DNA of 64,000 nt from Planctomycetota bacterium (lineage in GTDB: Bacteria > Planctomycetota > Planctomycetia > Pirellulales > PNKZ01): positions 141,932 through 205,931 of the forward strand of contig JAFEBQ010000027.1 of assembly GCA_018242585.1 (NCBI GenBank). The letters run 5' to 3'. The notes beneath the pieces were generated by a model. That model made no database searches. It saw only the letters and a program-made list of their open reading frames with translations, and was not told where the DNA came from. The number at the start of each line of letters is the position of its first letter. Within the stretch, counting starts at the first letter, position 1. The translations under genes were made by a program, and so were the position numbers. This document shows, in pieces, positions 15,936 to 25,020 of the stretch.

Positions 15936-17819
15936 TTACTTAGTATTCGGAAGTGTCTCCAGCCACGCGCAAATCGCCTCGATATTGCGGGCAAAGGCTT
16001 CGCTCGACAGGTACCTGAAACCGGGTTGGAACTTCGGCTGGCCGACCAGTCGTTCGCCGTTGAATGTCGACACCCAGCGCCCTTCGGCGTCGAGTTCCTT
16101 GAGCGTCTGCTCGGCGCGCTCGCGCACCGGCGTTAGCTTTGCCGCGACGGCGCCCCCATCTTTGGCGGTCTGGTAAGCCTGTTCAATCTCGCTCAGTCGC
16201 GACACCTGTTTCCAGCCGTAATGCGGCGGCAGGTCGCGATCGTCGTGCGTCAACTCGTAGGCCGAGTTCATGTACAGCGGCCGGTTGGTCTTCAACTCGT
16301 AATAGCGCGCCACCTGGCCCTCTTTCAATTCGCACTTCCGCAGGTAGGCGAGCGCGCGAGGAATCGGTTCCAGAAACTTCTTGTCTTCCAGCACCCGCGA
16401 AATCTTGATGAGTGTCTCGAGCACGTCCTGGCTTTCCCAGGCCGTCACCGCCGGCGGTTCGAACTTGCGCGCCCAGATGGGCTGCATCTCGTAGTTGTAC
16501 TGCTGGCACCAGGCGGGCTGCGGCTCGGGCATCTGGGCCAACAGTAGGAAGTCGCCGAGCTTGCGCAGCGCTGCCCGGTAACGATCGTCTTGATAGATTG
16601 TGTCGGCGTCGATCAGCACGTCGGCCACCGTGCCAGCCAGGCCGTCGTTCAACGTGTAGTAGTCCCAGTAGTTCTTCAGCCGCCCCTCGGTTCGCCAGTC
16701 GTAATCGGGATACTTGGCCGCGAGGATCGGTTGCGGCTTGACCGGCGCGGTCCAGACTTGTGGGAACGCGCCGTTAGGAAATTGGGCCTTCAGCAACGCG
16801 TCGAGCCCATACGTAGCCGCCTCGTGAATAGCCGCGTGCTTGAAGCCGAGCGCGCGATCGACGTGCATCAAGAGCCGCAACGCCGATTGCGTCTGATCGT
16901 CATCAAGTGTCGAGGCGTTCCAGTCGCCGCCGCGGCCATGGCGATACTTGCCCAGCCGCTTTGCCGACGCAAAATGAATCGTCTGGGTCCAGCCCCCGGA
17001 CTGCAACTGGCCATTGACCAGCGCCTCGGCCGCTTCTTGCGCGGCGTCGCGATAAAACTGGTCAAATGTCGCCTGATACGCCCGCAGGTACGCCATCCCC
17101 ACGGTCGGCGTGCCCGGCGGCTGGACAAAGATCGTGTCGGCGTCGGCCCGGCCTTCGCCCCAACGCTGCGTGAAGTCTTCGCTGTAGTAATAGACGTAGC
17201 CGCCGTGGCTGGCCGCGCGGGTGCGATAATAGGTGGCAGCACGCTTAAGCGCGTCGCGGCATTGGCCGCGCAAGGCATCGTCTTCAGCGCGGATCGCGCC
17301 GGGCGTCGCGACGGCCGCCAGAAACAGAATCATCGATGCCGCACGCCGCATTCGGAACAGCCTGTACAAGACGAAGAAACTGGCGAGGGAACACAGGCCA
17401 AAGAGTCCAAAGAACATCAAGGGAATCAGGCCAAATAACATCGGCCAAGCCAGACCACGATCGAGAACCGCATTCTCCGGCTTGGCCGGATCGACGTAGC
17501 AGGTGGCTTGCATGCCCGGCCCCAGGTCGCCACGGAGCATCCAACGCTCGCTCGTGAACATGTCGGCGAAAAAATCTCGTCGTTTCGAGCGATAGGTCTG
17601 CTGTCCGACCTGATATTCGAACTCGACGCGCAAACGCGAATTGCCCTTGTAGTTCGTTTCGACATTCAACTGCGTGATGACACAAGGAGTGGCCTGCCAC
17701 GATTGTGCTGCGATGGTACTCCCAGTGCCCTTGAGAAAGGGCCAGGACATCGCGCCAAAAATGAGGGTGCCCACCCAGCAAAATACGTAAAACGCCTTTT
17801 GCCTAATCAATCTTGGCAT
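15936..17819 (-). CDS. DUF3592 membrane domain fused to a PL10-like pectate lyase domain
   Basis: A 627-aa protein. From the ATG at 17819 (GGGAGG 6 bases upstream) residues 1-155 form a DUF3592-type unit: a helix (FYVFCWVGTLIFGAM), a beta domain with YRSKRRDFF and CYVDPAKPENAVLDRG, and a hydrophobic hairpin. At about residue 157 the sequence MRRAASMILFLAAVATPGAIRA has the look of a complete signal peptide, followed by a 450-aa alpha/alpha domain with GGWTQT, TLDDDQTQSALRLL, FPNGAFPQVW and DYYTLNDG, which match polysaccharide lyase family 10 pectate lyases. The join looks like two formerly separate genes read through in frame. No good Shine-Dalgarno was seen before the internal ATGs (17351, 17333). 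Confidence 0.82.
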   Translation of the reverse strand: MPRLIRQKAFYVFCWVGTLIFGAMSWPFLKGTGSTIAAQSWQATPCVITQLNVETNYKGNSRLRVEFEYQVGQQTYRSKRRDFFADMFTSERWMLRGDLGPGMQATCYVDPAKPENAVLDRGLAWPMLFGLIPLMFFGLFGLCSLASFFVLYRLFRMRRAASMILFLAAVATPGAIRAEDDALRGQCRDALKRAATYYRTRAASHGGYVYYYSEDFTQRWGEGRADADTIFVQPPGTPTVGMAYLRAYQATFDQFYRDAAQEAAEALVNGQLQSGGWTQTIHFASAKRLGKYRHGRGGDWNASTLDDDQTQSALRLLMHVDRALGFKHAAIHEAATYGLDALLKAQFPNGAFPQVWTAPVKPQPILAAKYPDYDWRTEGRLKNYWDYYTLNDGLAGTVADVLIDADTIYQDDRYRAALRKLGDFLLLAQMPEPQPAWCQQYNYEMQPIWARKFEPPAVTAWESQDVLETLIKISRVLEDKKFLEPIPRALAYLRKCELKEGQVARYYELKTNRPLYMNSAYELTHDDRDLPPHYGWKQVSRLSEIEQAYQTAKDGGAVAAKLTPVRERAEQTLKELDAEGRWVSTFNGERLVGQPKFQPGFRYLSSEAFARNIEAICAWLETLPNTK

Positions 17820-17946
17820 GTCGCCTCCCGGCGGGCGAACGCCGCCCAGTTCGACAAAGCGCCTGGCACCTTGCCACGATCTCCGTCGCGAAATTCTGGC
17901 ATCGTGAAAAGATTGCGTCATCAACCACATCTGTTATCTTGCTGTC

Positions 17947-18426
17947 ATGGACACTAACCCTTACGCGCCGCCGAATCAATTGGACCCGGCCGCCAATCCG
18001 GCCATTCCTTACAAGCTGTATTCGCCCCAGCAAGTGGCTTTGGCCACGTTTCTCGGCGCACCGATCGCCGGCACCTGGTTTTTGTTCCAGAACTATCGCC
18101 AGTCCGGTCGCGCTGGGGCCGGCGTCCAGGCGCTCGTGTTGGGATTATTGGCGACGGTGGCGCTGCTGACGCTCAGTTCCTTTCTGCCCGAGAACTTTCC
18201 CAACATCGCGCTACCGCTGGTCCAGGTCTTCGCCATGCTCTACATCGCCAAGGCGCTGCAAGGGAAAGAAGTCGAAGCGCACGTGGCACAGGGGGGCCAA
18301 TTAGGCTCGTGGTGGGCCGTGGTCGGCATCGGTCTGCTCTGCCTGATCGTGATCGTTGGCGTGTTCGTTGCCGCGGCGATGATATTCTCGGCCAACCAAC
18401 CCGACGCCGGCGCGATGTTGAGCTAG
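17947..18426 (+). CDS. Small membrane protein, unknown function
   Basis: A 159-aa protein starting NPYAPP, a polar proline-rich N-terminus seen on many planctomycete membrane proteins. About four hydrophobic segments follow: ATFLGAPIAGTWFLF, ALVLGLLATVALLTL, LPLVQVFAMLYIA and WWAVVGIGLLCLIVIVGVFVAAAMIF. No catalytic motif was recognised. It is divergent from the DUF3592-lyase gene across 127 bases and upstream of the APC transporter. Confidence 0.65.
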   Translation: MDTNPYAPPNQLDPAANPAIPYKLYSPQQVALATFLGAPIAGTWFLFQNYRQSGRAGAGVQALVLGLLATVALLTLSSFLPENFPNIALPLVQVFAMLYIAKALQGKEVEAHVAQGGQLGSWWAVVGIGLLCLIVIVGVFVAAAMIFSANQPDAGAMLS

Positions 18427-18533
18427 TGCGATCGCGCGACTGAGACTGGCGGCATTCTGGGCGATGTTTGGCGTGCAATAGCATGCGCGCCACGAGCCAT
18501 GCAACTTGCTCTTCCCACAAGGGACGATCGGCA

Positions 18534-19892
18534 ATGGAGGACGAGCGTTCCCAGGTAACTACATTGCCGCGCGTGCTCGGGCCGCTCGATGCATGCACCG
18601 TGGTGGTTGGTTCGGTGATCGGCAGCGGCATCTTTCTCAAGCCTGGGATCGCGGCCGCCGAGTTGCCCAACTTCGGGCCGATCGTTTGTGTGTGGATCTT
18701 CGTCGGACTGGTTACGCTGTGTGGCAGTCTGGCGCTGGCCGAGCTGGCTGCCATGTTGCCGCACGCGGGCGGCCCGTACATCTATCTGCGCGAGGCCTAT
18801 GGCAAGCTGCCGGCGTTCTTGTGGGGCTGGACCGAGTTCTGGGTGATTCGCACCGGCTCGATTGGCGCGCTGTCAACCGCGACGGCGATTTACCTGGGCC
18901 AGTTCGCGCCCCTCAGCCGCTTACACCAAGAAGCCGTCGCCGTGGGCCTGGTCCTGACGCTTAGCGCCATCAACATTGTCAGCACCCGCTGGGTGGCGCG
19001 GGTGCAGAACATTACCACGGTGCTCAAGCTGGGGTTCTTGGGGCTGATCATCATTGCCCCCTATGCGCTAGGAAGCGCGCACCGCGAATACCTACAGCCG
19101 CTATTCCCGGCGCAGGTTGACATGTCGCTGTGGCGCGGACTGGGGATGGCCATGGTGGCGGTGATGTGGCCCTACGATGGTTGGATCAACATCGCGCCCG
19201 TCGCCGAAGAGATTCGCGACCCGCACCGAAATCTGCCGCTGGCGATCATCCTGGGCATGGGCGTGGTGATCAGCGTTTATGTGGCGGCCAACGTGTCGTA
19301 CCACCTGACCTTGCCACATCAGGAGATCGCGCAAAGCGGCGCGGTCGTGTTCGATCTGTTTCGCGCGCTGCTGGGAAGCGAAGCAGCCCGCTGGGTGGCG
19401 CTGGGAGTGATGTGCTCGACATTCGGCGCGGTGAACGCCAACGTACTGACCGGGCCGAGAATCTATCTGGCGATGGCCCGCGATGGTTTGTTGCCGCGAG
19501 CGGTCCACCAGGTACACTCGCGCTACGAGACACCCGCGAATGCGATTGTGCTGCAGGGAGTTTGGGCAACCTTGTTGATCGTGGGGACGTTTCACTTTTC
19601 CGAGGCACCGAAAGACGCATTCAACAAGCTGACCGATTTCGTGATCTTTGGCGGCTCGGTGTTCTATGCCCTGGCGGTGGCGGCAGTGTTTGTGTTGCGC
19701 CGACGTCGACCTGAACTGAAGCGGCCGTATCGCACCTGGGGTTATCCCGTGACGCCGGCGTTGTATTTGCTGACCTTTGGTGGCGCGTTAGTAAGCCTGC
19801 TGCTTAACTCCCCAGGCGAATCGCTTGCTGGCACGATGTTGATCGTGGCCGGCGTGCCGTTTTTTGTCTGGATGCAACGGCGCACTAATTAA
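18534..19892 (+). CDS. APC-superfamily amino acid permease
   Basis: A 452-aa, roughly 12-helix transporter of the amino acid-polyamine-organocation superfamily, in the inner membrane. The first helix carries VVGSVIGSGIFLKPG, the unwound GSGIF substrate/cation-binding motif. Helix 6 region reads MWPYDGWINIAPVAEEIRDPHRNLPLAI, a family signature with the Glu-Glu-Ile-x-Pro/Asp loop. RRRRPELKRPYRTWGYPVTPALY near the end matches LAT/AAT-type members. The ATG at 18534 begins the family's usual short polar N-terminus; upstream ATGs give a Cys/Ser-rich extension. AAGGGA lies about 9 bases upstream. Substrate not predictable. Confidence 0.9.
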   Translation: MEDERSQVTTLPRVLGPLDACTVVVGSVIGSGIFLKPGIAAAELPNFGPIVCVWIFVGLVTLCGSLALAELAAMLPHAGGPYIYLREAYGKLPAFLWGWTEFWVIRTGSIGALSTATAIYLGQFAPLSRLHQEAVAVGLVLTLSAINIVSTRWVARVQNITTVLKLGFLGLIIIAPYALGSAHREYLQPLFPAQVDMSLWRGLGMAMVAVMWPYDGWINIAPVAEEIRDPHRNLPLAIILGMGVVISVYVAANVSYHLTLPHQEIAQSGAVVFDLFRALLGSEAARWVALGVMCSTFGAVNANVLTGPRIYLAMARDGLLPRAVHQVHSRYETPANAIVLQGVWATLLIVGTFHFSEAPKDAFNKLTDFVIFGGSVFYALAVAAVFVLRRRRPELKRPYRTWGYPVTPALYLLTFGGALVSLLLNSPGESLAGTMLIVAGVPFFVWMQRRTN

Positions 19893-20105
19893 AACGAAGT
19901 TGCCGCGTAACGAACTTCTGCGATGGGTAAAAAAACCGTTGACGCTCTCCTCGGAAAGCATTAACGTATCAAGCTGTGTCGATGTATCGACTTGATCCGC
20001 GTCTGCTGCTGATCGGGTCGAAGCGTCTTCCCCCTCCCTCCAGCCGATTTGCCCGCCCGAAAACATTCCCGCCTTTCCCGTCCGCACGCCTGGGGAACCG
20101 TCGCC

Positions 20106-22481
20106 ATGTCGCAGCCTGCTGGCCGACATCTTGGCTATTGTCTGGTCGCCATTTTCCTGGCGTCGTTTTCGTCAACTGGCGGTGCGGCTGACGCGCTGGC
20201 ATTGCACGCCCAGGTCGATCAACTGCTCGAGTCGGCGGCCATCGGCCCTTTGCCACCCTTGGCCGACGACGCCGAGTTTGTACGGCGCGTTTACCTGGAC
20301 CTGGTGGGAGTGGTTCCCACCTCGGCCGAGGCTCGCGTGTTCCTCGATGACAAATCAGCCGACAAGCGTTCGCGACTGGTCGACCAACTGCTTGGCGACC
20401 CACGGTACACGCGGTGGTGGGCGACGGTGTTTGACGTCATGCTCATGGAGCGGCGTCCCGACAAAGTGGTCAAAGCGACCGACTTCCAGCGCTACCTTTA
20501 CCAGTCGATTCTCGACAACAAACCTTACAATCAGTTGGCTCGCGAGATCATCGGCGCCGATGTCGTGAAGGGCGCCAATCCACCTGCGTCGCGATTCTTG
20601 CTCGACCGTGATGTCGAGCCGAACTTGCTCACGCGCGACATCGGGCGTCTATTCTTCGGCATGGATTTGCAGTGCGCCCAGTGCCACGACCATCCGCTGG
20701 TCGACGATTACGCTCAGTCGGACTACTACGGCTTGTATGCGTTTGTGAATCGCTCCTTCTTGTTCACTGACAAAAAGGACAAGAAGGCCCCCAAGCTCAT
20801 GGCCGAGAAGGCCGACGGCGATGTGAGCTTTAAATCAGTGTTCACCGGCGACGAAGGGCAAGGAGTCAAGCCGCGATTGCCTAGGGACGTGGCCATTGTC
20901 GAGCCGGCGGTGGCCAAGGGGCAAGAGTATCTGGTTCCGCCCGAAAAGGACGCACGGCCGGTGCCGCGTTACAGCCGGCGACAGAAACTTGCCGAGTTGT
21001 TGGAATCTGGTGAGAACCTGGCCTTCAATCGCAACATCGTCAATCGTTTATGGGCCCAACTCATGGGGCGCGGCCTCGTCCACCCGGTCGACTTCCAGCA
21101 CTCGGACAATCCGCCGTCACAGCCCGAGCTGCTGGACCTGCTGGCGCGTGAGTTTCGAGCGCGCCGTTACGACATCAAATGGTTTCTGCGCGAGTTGGTT
21201 TTGACACGAGCATATCAACGCTCGTGTCAACTTCCAGCGCCGGCGGAGGTCAACGTCGACCAGGTTGCCGCCCGCCTGCACAAGTTCGAAGCCGAATTGC
21301 AACAGCGTCAAGCGGCCCGCGCCGCCGCCAGCGCCGAGGTGGAAAGGATCACGACAGCGATCGACCTCCTGAAGCCGGCCAAGACGCCGGCCGCCGAACT
21401 GGCCAAGTTGGAAGAGGCTGTGAAGCTCGCCATCGCGGCGCGTGACAAGGCTCGCAAAGAAGCCCAGGACGCGCAACAAGCCGCCACAACTCGCGACGAA
21501 GCCGCCCAGTTGCTGAACGCCGCTGTCGCCGCCAATCAAGCGGTGATCGACAAGTTGGCGTCGGATAAAATCGCCGTCGAGGCGGCCAGGAAGATCGTCG
21601 ACCGGGCCCAACGGACGCGCGCCGAGGCGACCCAAGCTCAGACCAAGGCAAGCGCATCGGCCAAGACCGCCGAGCAGGCGGCAGCCAAACTAAGCGCCGC
21701 CGAGCAGGCCTTGGCCAAAGTGAAAACTTCGAGTGGCGCGACCAGCGAATTGGAAAAACTGCAAGCCGAGTTACAGGCCGCCCAGAACCGGCTGGCCGCC
21801 ACAACCGTGGCTGCCAAAACGTGCGTCGCCCGCGAAAACGACGCCCAGGCGCTGCTCGCTTATCAGCAACTGGCCAAGAGCGACCGTGTCGCGGCCGAGC
21901 GCGCCTGGAACAGCCTGACCGAATCGTGGGCCAACCTGGGATATGTTGCCACGCTCAAGCCGCTGGCACCCGAGCAATTTGGGTTGAGCCTGATGCAGGC
22001 CACGGGCGCGCTGGCCGCTCAGGGCTCGGCGAGCGCCGCGGCGATCGAGAAGCAGCCTCCCGAAGAACTGAAGAAGGCGGAAGACCAGCAGAAGCAACCG
22101 CTCAAGGCCCGGCTGCTCGAGCAAAAGACGTACGAAGCCGTGCGCGGCAACTTGAACTCGATCATTACCCTTTATGGCGGCCAGCCGGGGCAGGATTTTG
22201 CCGCGACCTTGAACCAGGCGCTGTTCTTTGGCAATGGGCCGTTGGTTTCAGCGTGGCTGAAGCCGCAGGCCGGTTACCTGGTCGACCGATTAAACCAGCA
22301 GAAGGACGAGCGGCTGCTGGTCGAAGAATTGTATTTGAGCGTCTTTTCGCGACTGCCAAGCAGCGCCGAGACCGCTGACGTCGTCGCCTTTCTGGAAGCG
22401 CAACCGGACAAACGCGTGGCGGCGCTCCAGGAGATTACCTGGGCACTGTTGTCGAGCAACGAGTTCCGCTTCAATCACTAG
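20106..22481 (+). CDS. PSCyt2-PSD1 protein (DUF1549/DUF1553) with a long coiled-coil insertion
   Basis: A 791-aa exported protein with a Sec signal (LGYCLVAIFLASFSSTGGAA). It has no PSCyt1 domain. DUF1549 occupies about 30-240 with CAQCHDHPL near 190-198. DUF1553 begins around 300 (NLAFNRNIVNRLWAQLMGRGLV) and is interrupted after LTRAYQRSCQ at residue ~372 by some 240 residues of Ala/Gln/Lys/Glu-rich heptad-like coiled coil; the family sequence resumes at LKPLAPEQFG (~615) and ends SSNEFRFNH. Bases encoding the edge of the insertion form a perfect 10-bp inverted repeat (21201-21230). DUF1501 and WD40 genes follow, probably as one operon. Partners and substrate unknown. Confidence 0.88.
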   Translation: MSQPAGRHLGYCLVAIFLASFSSTGGAADALALHAQVDQLLESAAIGPLPPLADDAEFVRRVYLDLVGVVPTSAEARVFLDDKSADKRSRLVDQLLGDPRYTRWWATVFDVMLMERRPDKVVKATDFQRYLYQSILDNKPYNQLAREIIGADVVKGANPPASRFLLDRDVEPNLLTRDIGRLFFGMDLQCAQCHDHPLVDDYAQSDYYGLYAFVNRSFLFTDKKDKKAPKLMAEKADGDVSFKSVFTGDEGQGVKPRLPRDVAIVEPAVAKGQEYLVPPEKDARPVPRYSRRQKLAELLESGENLAFNRNIVNRLWAQLMGRGLVHPVDFQHSDNPPSQPELLDLLAREFRARRYDIKWFLRELVLTRAYQRSCQLPAPAEVNVDQVAARLHKFEAELQQRQAARAAASAEVERITTAIDLLKPAKTPAAELAKLEEAVKLAIAARDKARKEAQDAQQAATTRDEAAQLLNAAVAANQAVIDKLASDKIAVEAARKIVDRAQRTRAEATQAQTKASASAKTAEQAAAKLSAAEQALAKVKTSSGATSELEKLQAELQAAQNRLAATTVAAKTCVARENDAQALLAYQQLAKSDRVAAERAWNSLTESWANLGYVATLKPLAPEQFGLSLMQATGALAAQGSASAAAIEKQPPEELKKAEDQQKQPLKARLLEQKTYEAVRGNLNSIITLYGGQPGQDFAATLNQALFFGNGPLVSAWLKPQAGYLVDRLNQQKDERLLVEELYLSVFSRLPSSAETADVVAFLEAQPDKRVAALQEITWALLSSNEFRFNH
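21201..21230. repeat. Perfect inverted repeat inside the PSD1 gene
   Basis: TTGACACGAG and CTCGTGTCAA, 10-bp perfect arms with a 10-nt spacer, within codons for LTRAYQRSCQ. It coincides with the point where the DUF1553 domain is interrupted by the coiled-coil insertion. Confidence 0.7.
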
Positions 22482-22508
22482 CGCGATCACACGCTGGAGA
22501 GAATTGCC

Positions 22509-23786
22509 ATGAAATGCCCGTACGCCTGCCGAACTATCGATCATGTGATGTCGCGGCGTTCGTTCCTGGGACAGGTCGGGGCGATCGGGGCGGGGCTCGG
22601 CGTGTCAAGCTTCGTCCAGCCGGCGGTCGCCAGCCAGCTCAAGACCAATCACAAGCGGATCTTGACGATCTTCTTGCACGGTGGCGTCAGCCAACTCGAA
22701 TCGTGGGATCCGAAACCGAATACCGATACCGGCGGTCCGTTCCGCGCCATTCCTACCAGCGTGCCGGGCGTACACATCAGCGAGTTGCTCCCCTACACCG
22801 CCAAGCAGATGCACCATCTGTCGCTGGTCCGCGGCATCAACACCAAGAACGGTGACCACGGCAAGGGGCAAGTCGAGATGCTCACCGGGCGCACGCGCAC
22901 CCCGGGGACCGACTACCCTCACTTGGGCGCGCTCGCGGCGAAGACCCTGGCGTCGGAATCGTTCCCGCTGCCGGGGCACATCCTCGTCAAAGGGGAGCGT
23001 GGCGGCGTGGCTGGGCCAGCGTACCTGGGGCCCAAGTTTGCAGCCGTCGAACTCGACGGCGCCAAGCCCCCCCAATACGCCGAGCGTGCCGCCGACTTGA
23101 CCGAAGCGACGGATGCCCGGCGCAACCGCTTCCGCCAGTTGGCAAACGACCATTTCGCGGCCAAGCGACGCAGCGCCGACACCGACGCCTACACCTTCTC
23201 GTACGAACAAGCCCAACAACTGCTCGCGCAACGCGACGTTTTCGAGTTGGCGAAAGAGCCGGCCAAGGAGCACGACAAGTACGGCAAGAGCGAATTCGGC
23301 CAACACCTGCTGCTGGCCCGGCGGCTGATCGAGAACGACATCCCCTTCGTGCAAGTCAATCACGCTGACTACGACTCCCACTACGAAAACTTCGACTTTC
23401 ACATCGAGCAGCTCGGAGAATTCGATCGCCCCTTCGCCACGCTGATCGCCGATTTGGCGGAGCGCGAGCTGTTAAAAGACACGCTCATCATCGTCATGAG
23501 CGAGTTCGGCCGCACGCCCAAGATCAACGCCGGCTATGGCCGCGACCATTGGGGAACGGCTTGGAGCGTGGCGCTGGCGGGTTGTGGTCTGCAACATGGC
23601 GCGGTCGTGGGCAAGACGAACGCCAACGGCACCGCCGTGGTCGATCGCGAGGTTGATCACGGTCACCTGTTGCACACCTATCTGCGCGCGGTCGGTGTCG
23701 ATAGCAAGAACGAGTTCACGATTGGCGGGCGCAAGCTGCCCATCGCCGATCCAGCCAAATCGGCCATTCAGGAGTTGCTGGCATGA
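22509..23786 (+). CDS. DUF1501 family exported protein
   Basis: A 425-aa DUF1501 protein. A twin-arginine motif SRRSFLGQVG near residue 15 is followed by a hydrophobic stretch (Tat export). Family motifs: FLHGGVSQLESWDPKP, VMSEFGRTPKIN and GRDHWGTAWS. GGAGAG lies about 8 bases before the ATG at 22509, which supports that start over the internal ATG nearer the RR motif. It starts 27 bases after the PSD1 stop and its own stop overlaps the WD40 gene start (ATGA), so the three are very likely translated from one message. Confidence 0.9.
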   Translation: MKCPYACRTIDHVMSRRSFLGQVGAIGAGLGVSSFVQPAVASQLKTNHKRILTIFLHGGVSQLESWDPKPNTDTGGPFRAIPTSVPGVHISELLPYTAKQMHHLSLVRGINTKNGDHGKGQVEMLTGRTRTPGTDYPHLGALAAKTLASESFPLPGHILVKGERGGVAGPAYLGPKFAAVELDGAKPPQYAERAADLTEATDARRNRFRQLANDHFAAKRRSADTDAYTFSYEQAQQLLAQRDVFELAKEPAKEHDKYGKSEFGQHLLLARRLIENDIPFVQVNHADYDSHYENFDFHIEQLGEFDRPFATLIADLAERELLKDTLIIVMSEFGRTPKINAGYGRDHWGTAWSVALAGCGLQHGAVVGKTNANGTAVVDREVDHGHLLHTYLRAVGVDSKNEFTIGGRKLPIADPAKSAIQELLA

Positions 23787-24919
23787 GCGCCGCCGACCAG
23801 GAAAAGCCAGCCAGCGCCGCGGCGCCAGAAAAGCAACCGGCGCCGAAGGACCAGTCCTCGCCCAAGGAACCGACGGCGTCACAGGCCGATCCGCGGCAAA
23901 CGCATCTGGCTGTCGAATGGAAATATGCGCGGCCGTTGACGGCCTGTCGGTTCGATCCGCTCGGGCGTTTTGTGCTCACCGGCGCCGAGGATAACAGCAT
24001 TCAGCGTTGGACTCTCACGGATCAGCCGCCGGCCAAGGGCCCCGATGGCAAGCCCGTCGAAGTGCAGCCGACCTTGTTCGAAGGGCACGATAGTTGGGTG
24101 CGGGCCATCGCCTTTTCGCCCGACGGGAAGTGGACCTACACGGGCGGCTATGACGGCCAGCTATTCACTTGGGAGACGGTGGGCGATAAGCCCGCGTTTA
24201 TTCGCAAGATCGCCGCCCACAACGGCTGGGTGCGCGCCATCGCCGTCAGCGCCGACGGCAAGCAACTGGCCAGTTGTGGCAACGACCAGTTGGTCAAGCT
24301 TTGGGACACCGCCGATGGCCGCCAGATTGCCATATTTAAGGGACACGAATCACACGTTTACAATCTGGCGTTTCATCCTGATGGCAAATCGCTCGTGTCG
24401 TGCGACTTGAAGGCTAATTTCAAACACTGGGAGCTGGCGACTGGCAAAGTCCTGCGCGATTTCAAAGCCGATGCGTTGTACAAGTACGACACCAAATTCC
24501 GCGCCGATATCGGCGGCGCGCGGTCGCTGGCGTTTAGCCTCGATGGCAAGCTGCTGGCCGCGGGGGGCATCACCAATGTCACCAACGCCTTTGCCGGAAT
24601 CGGCAGCCCGGCCGTGGCGGACATCGACTGGGAGTCGGGCAAGCTCAAGCTGCTGCACACCAGCAAGGAAGCCGGCAATGGCGTGATCTGGGGGGTGGCG
24701 CCACACATTGACGGCTATTGGATTGGCGTCTCTGGCTCGCGCAGCACCAGCGGTGGACTCTTCTTCTGGAAGCCCGATGCAGCCAATGAATTCTTCAAGT
24801 TCAAACTCGCCAGCGGCGTCGGGCGAGATCTGGCGTTGCATCCCGATGGTTTGCGCGTGGCCGTGGCGTGTGCCGATGGCTATATGCGTGTCTACAAAAT
24901 GCAAAGGCAGAAGACGTAG
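23783..24919 (+). CDS. WD40-repeat protein
   Basis: A 378-aa beta-propeller. After a polar, Pro/Lys-rich N-terminus of about 45 residues without a signal peptide, blades with the WD40 form follow: GHDSWVRAIAFSPDGKWTYT, AHNGWVRAIAVSADGKQLAS, KLWDTADGRQIAIF, GHESHVYNLAFHPDGKSLVS. About six blades can be counted, the last ones weaker. The ATG overlaps the DUF1501 stop by four bases. WD40 genes beside PSD1/DUF1501 pairs suggest a scaffold or cytoplasmic/periplasmic partner, but the lack of a signal peptide next to exported neighbours is unexplained. Confidence 0.88.
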   Translation: MSAADQEKPASAAAPEKQPAPKDQSSPKEPTASQADPRQTHLAVEWKYARPLTACRFDPLGRFVLTGAEDNSIQRWTLTDQPPAKGPDGKPVEVQPTLFEGHDSWVRAIAFSPDGKWTYTGGYDGQLFTWETVGDKPAFIRKIAAHNGWVRAIAVSADGKQLASCGNDQLVKLWDTADGRQIAIFKGHESHVYNLAFHPDGKSLVSCDLKANFKHWELATGKVLRDFKADALYKYDTKFRADIGGARSLAFSLDGKLLAAGGITNVTNAFAGIGSPAVADIDWESGKLKLLHTSKEAGNGVIWGVAPHIDGYWIGVSGSRSTSGGLFFWKPDAANEFFKFKLASGVGRDLALHPDGLRVAVACADGYMRVYKMQRQKT

Positions 24920-25020
24920 CATGACGTCGCCCGTGACCGTTTCGGCGCGCTGCGCCGACTCCAAATAACGGCCTGCCGATTGAAGAACCGGTTTAGAATC
25001 CTCAAACGGAATTGGTTGCC

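Noticed and set aside
21201-21230. Inverted repeat read as a transcription terminator
   Set aside because: It is inside an intact coding frame with no T-run, so an internal terminator is unlikely; recorded as a repeat instead.
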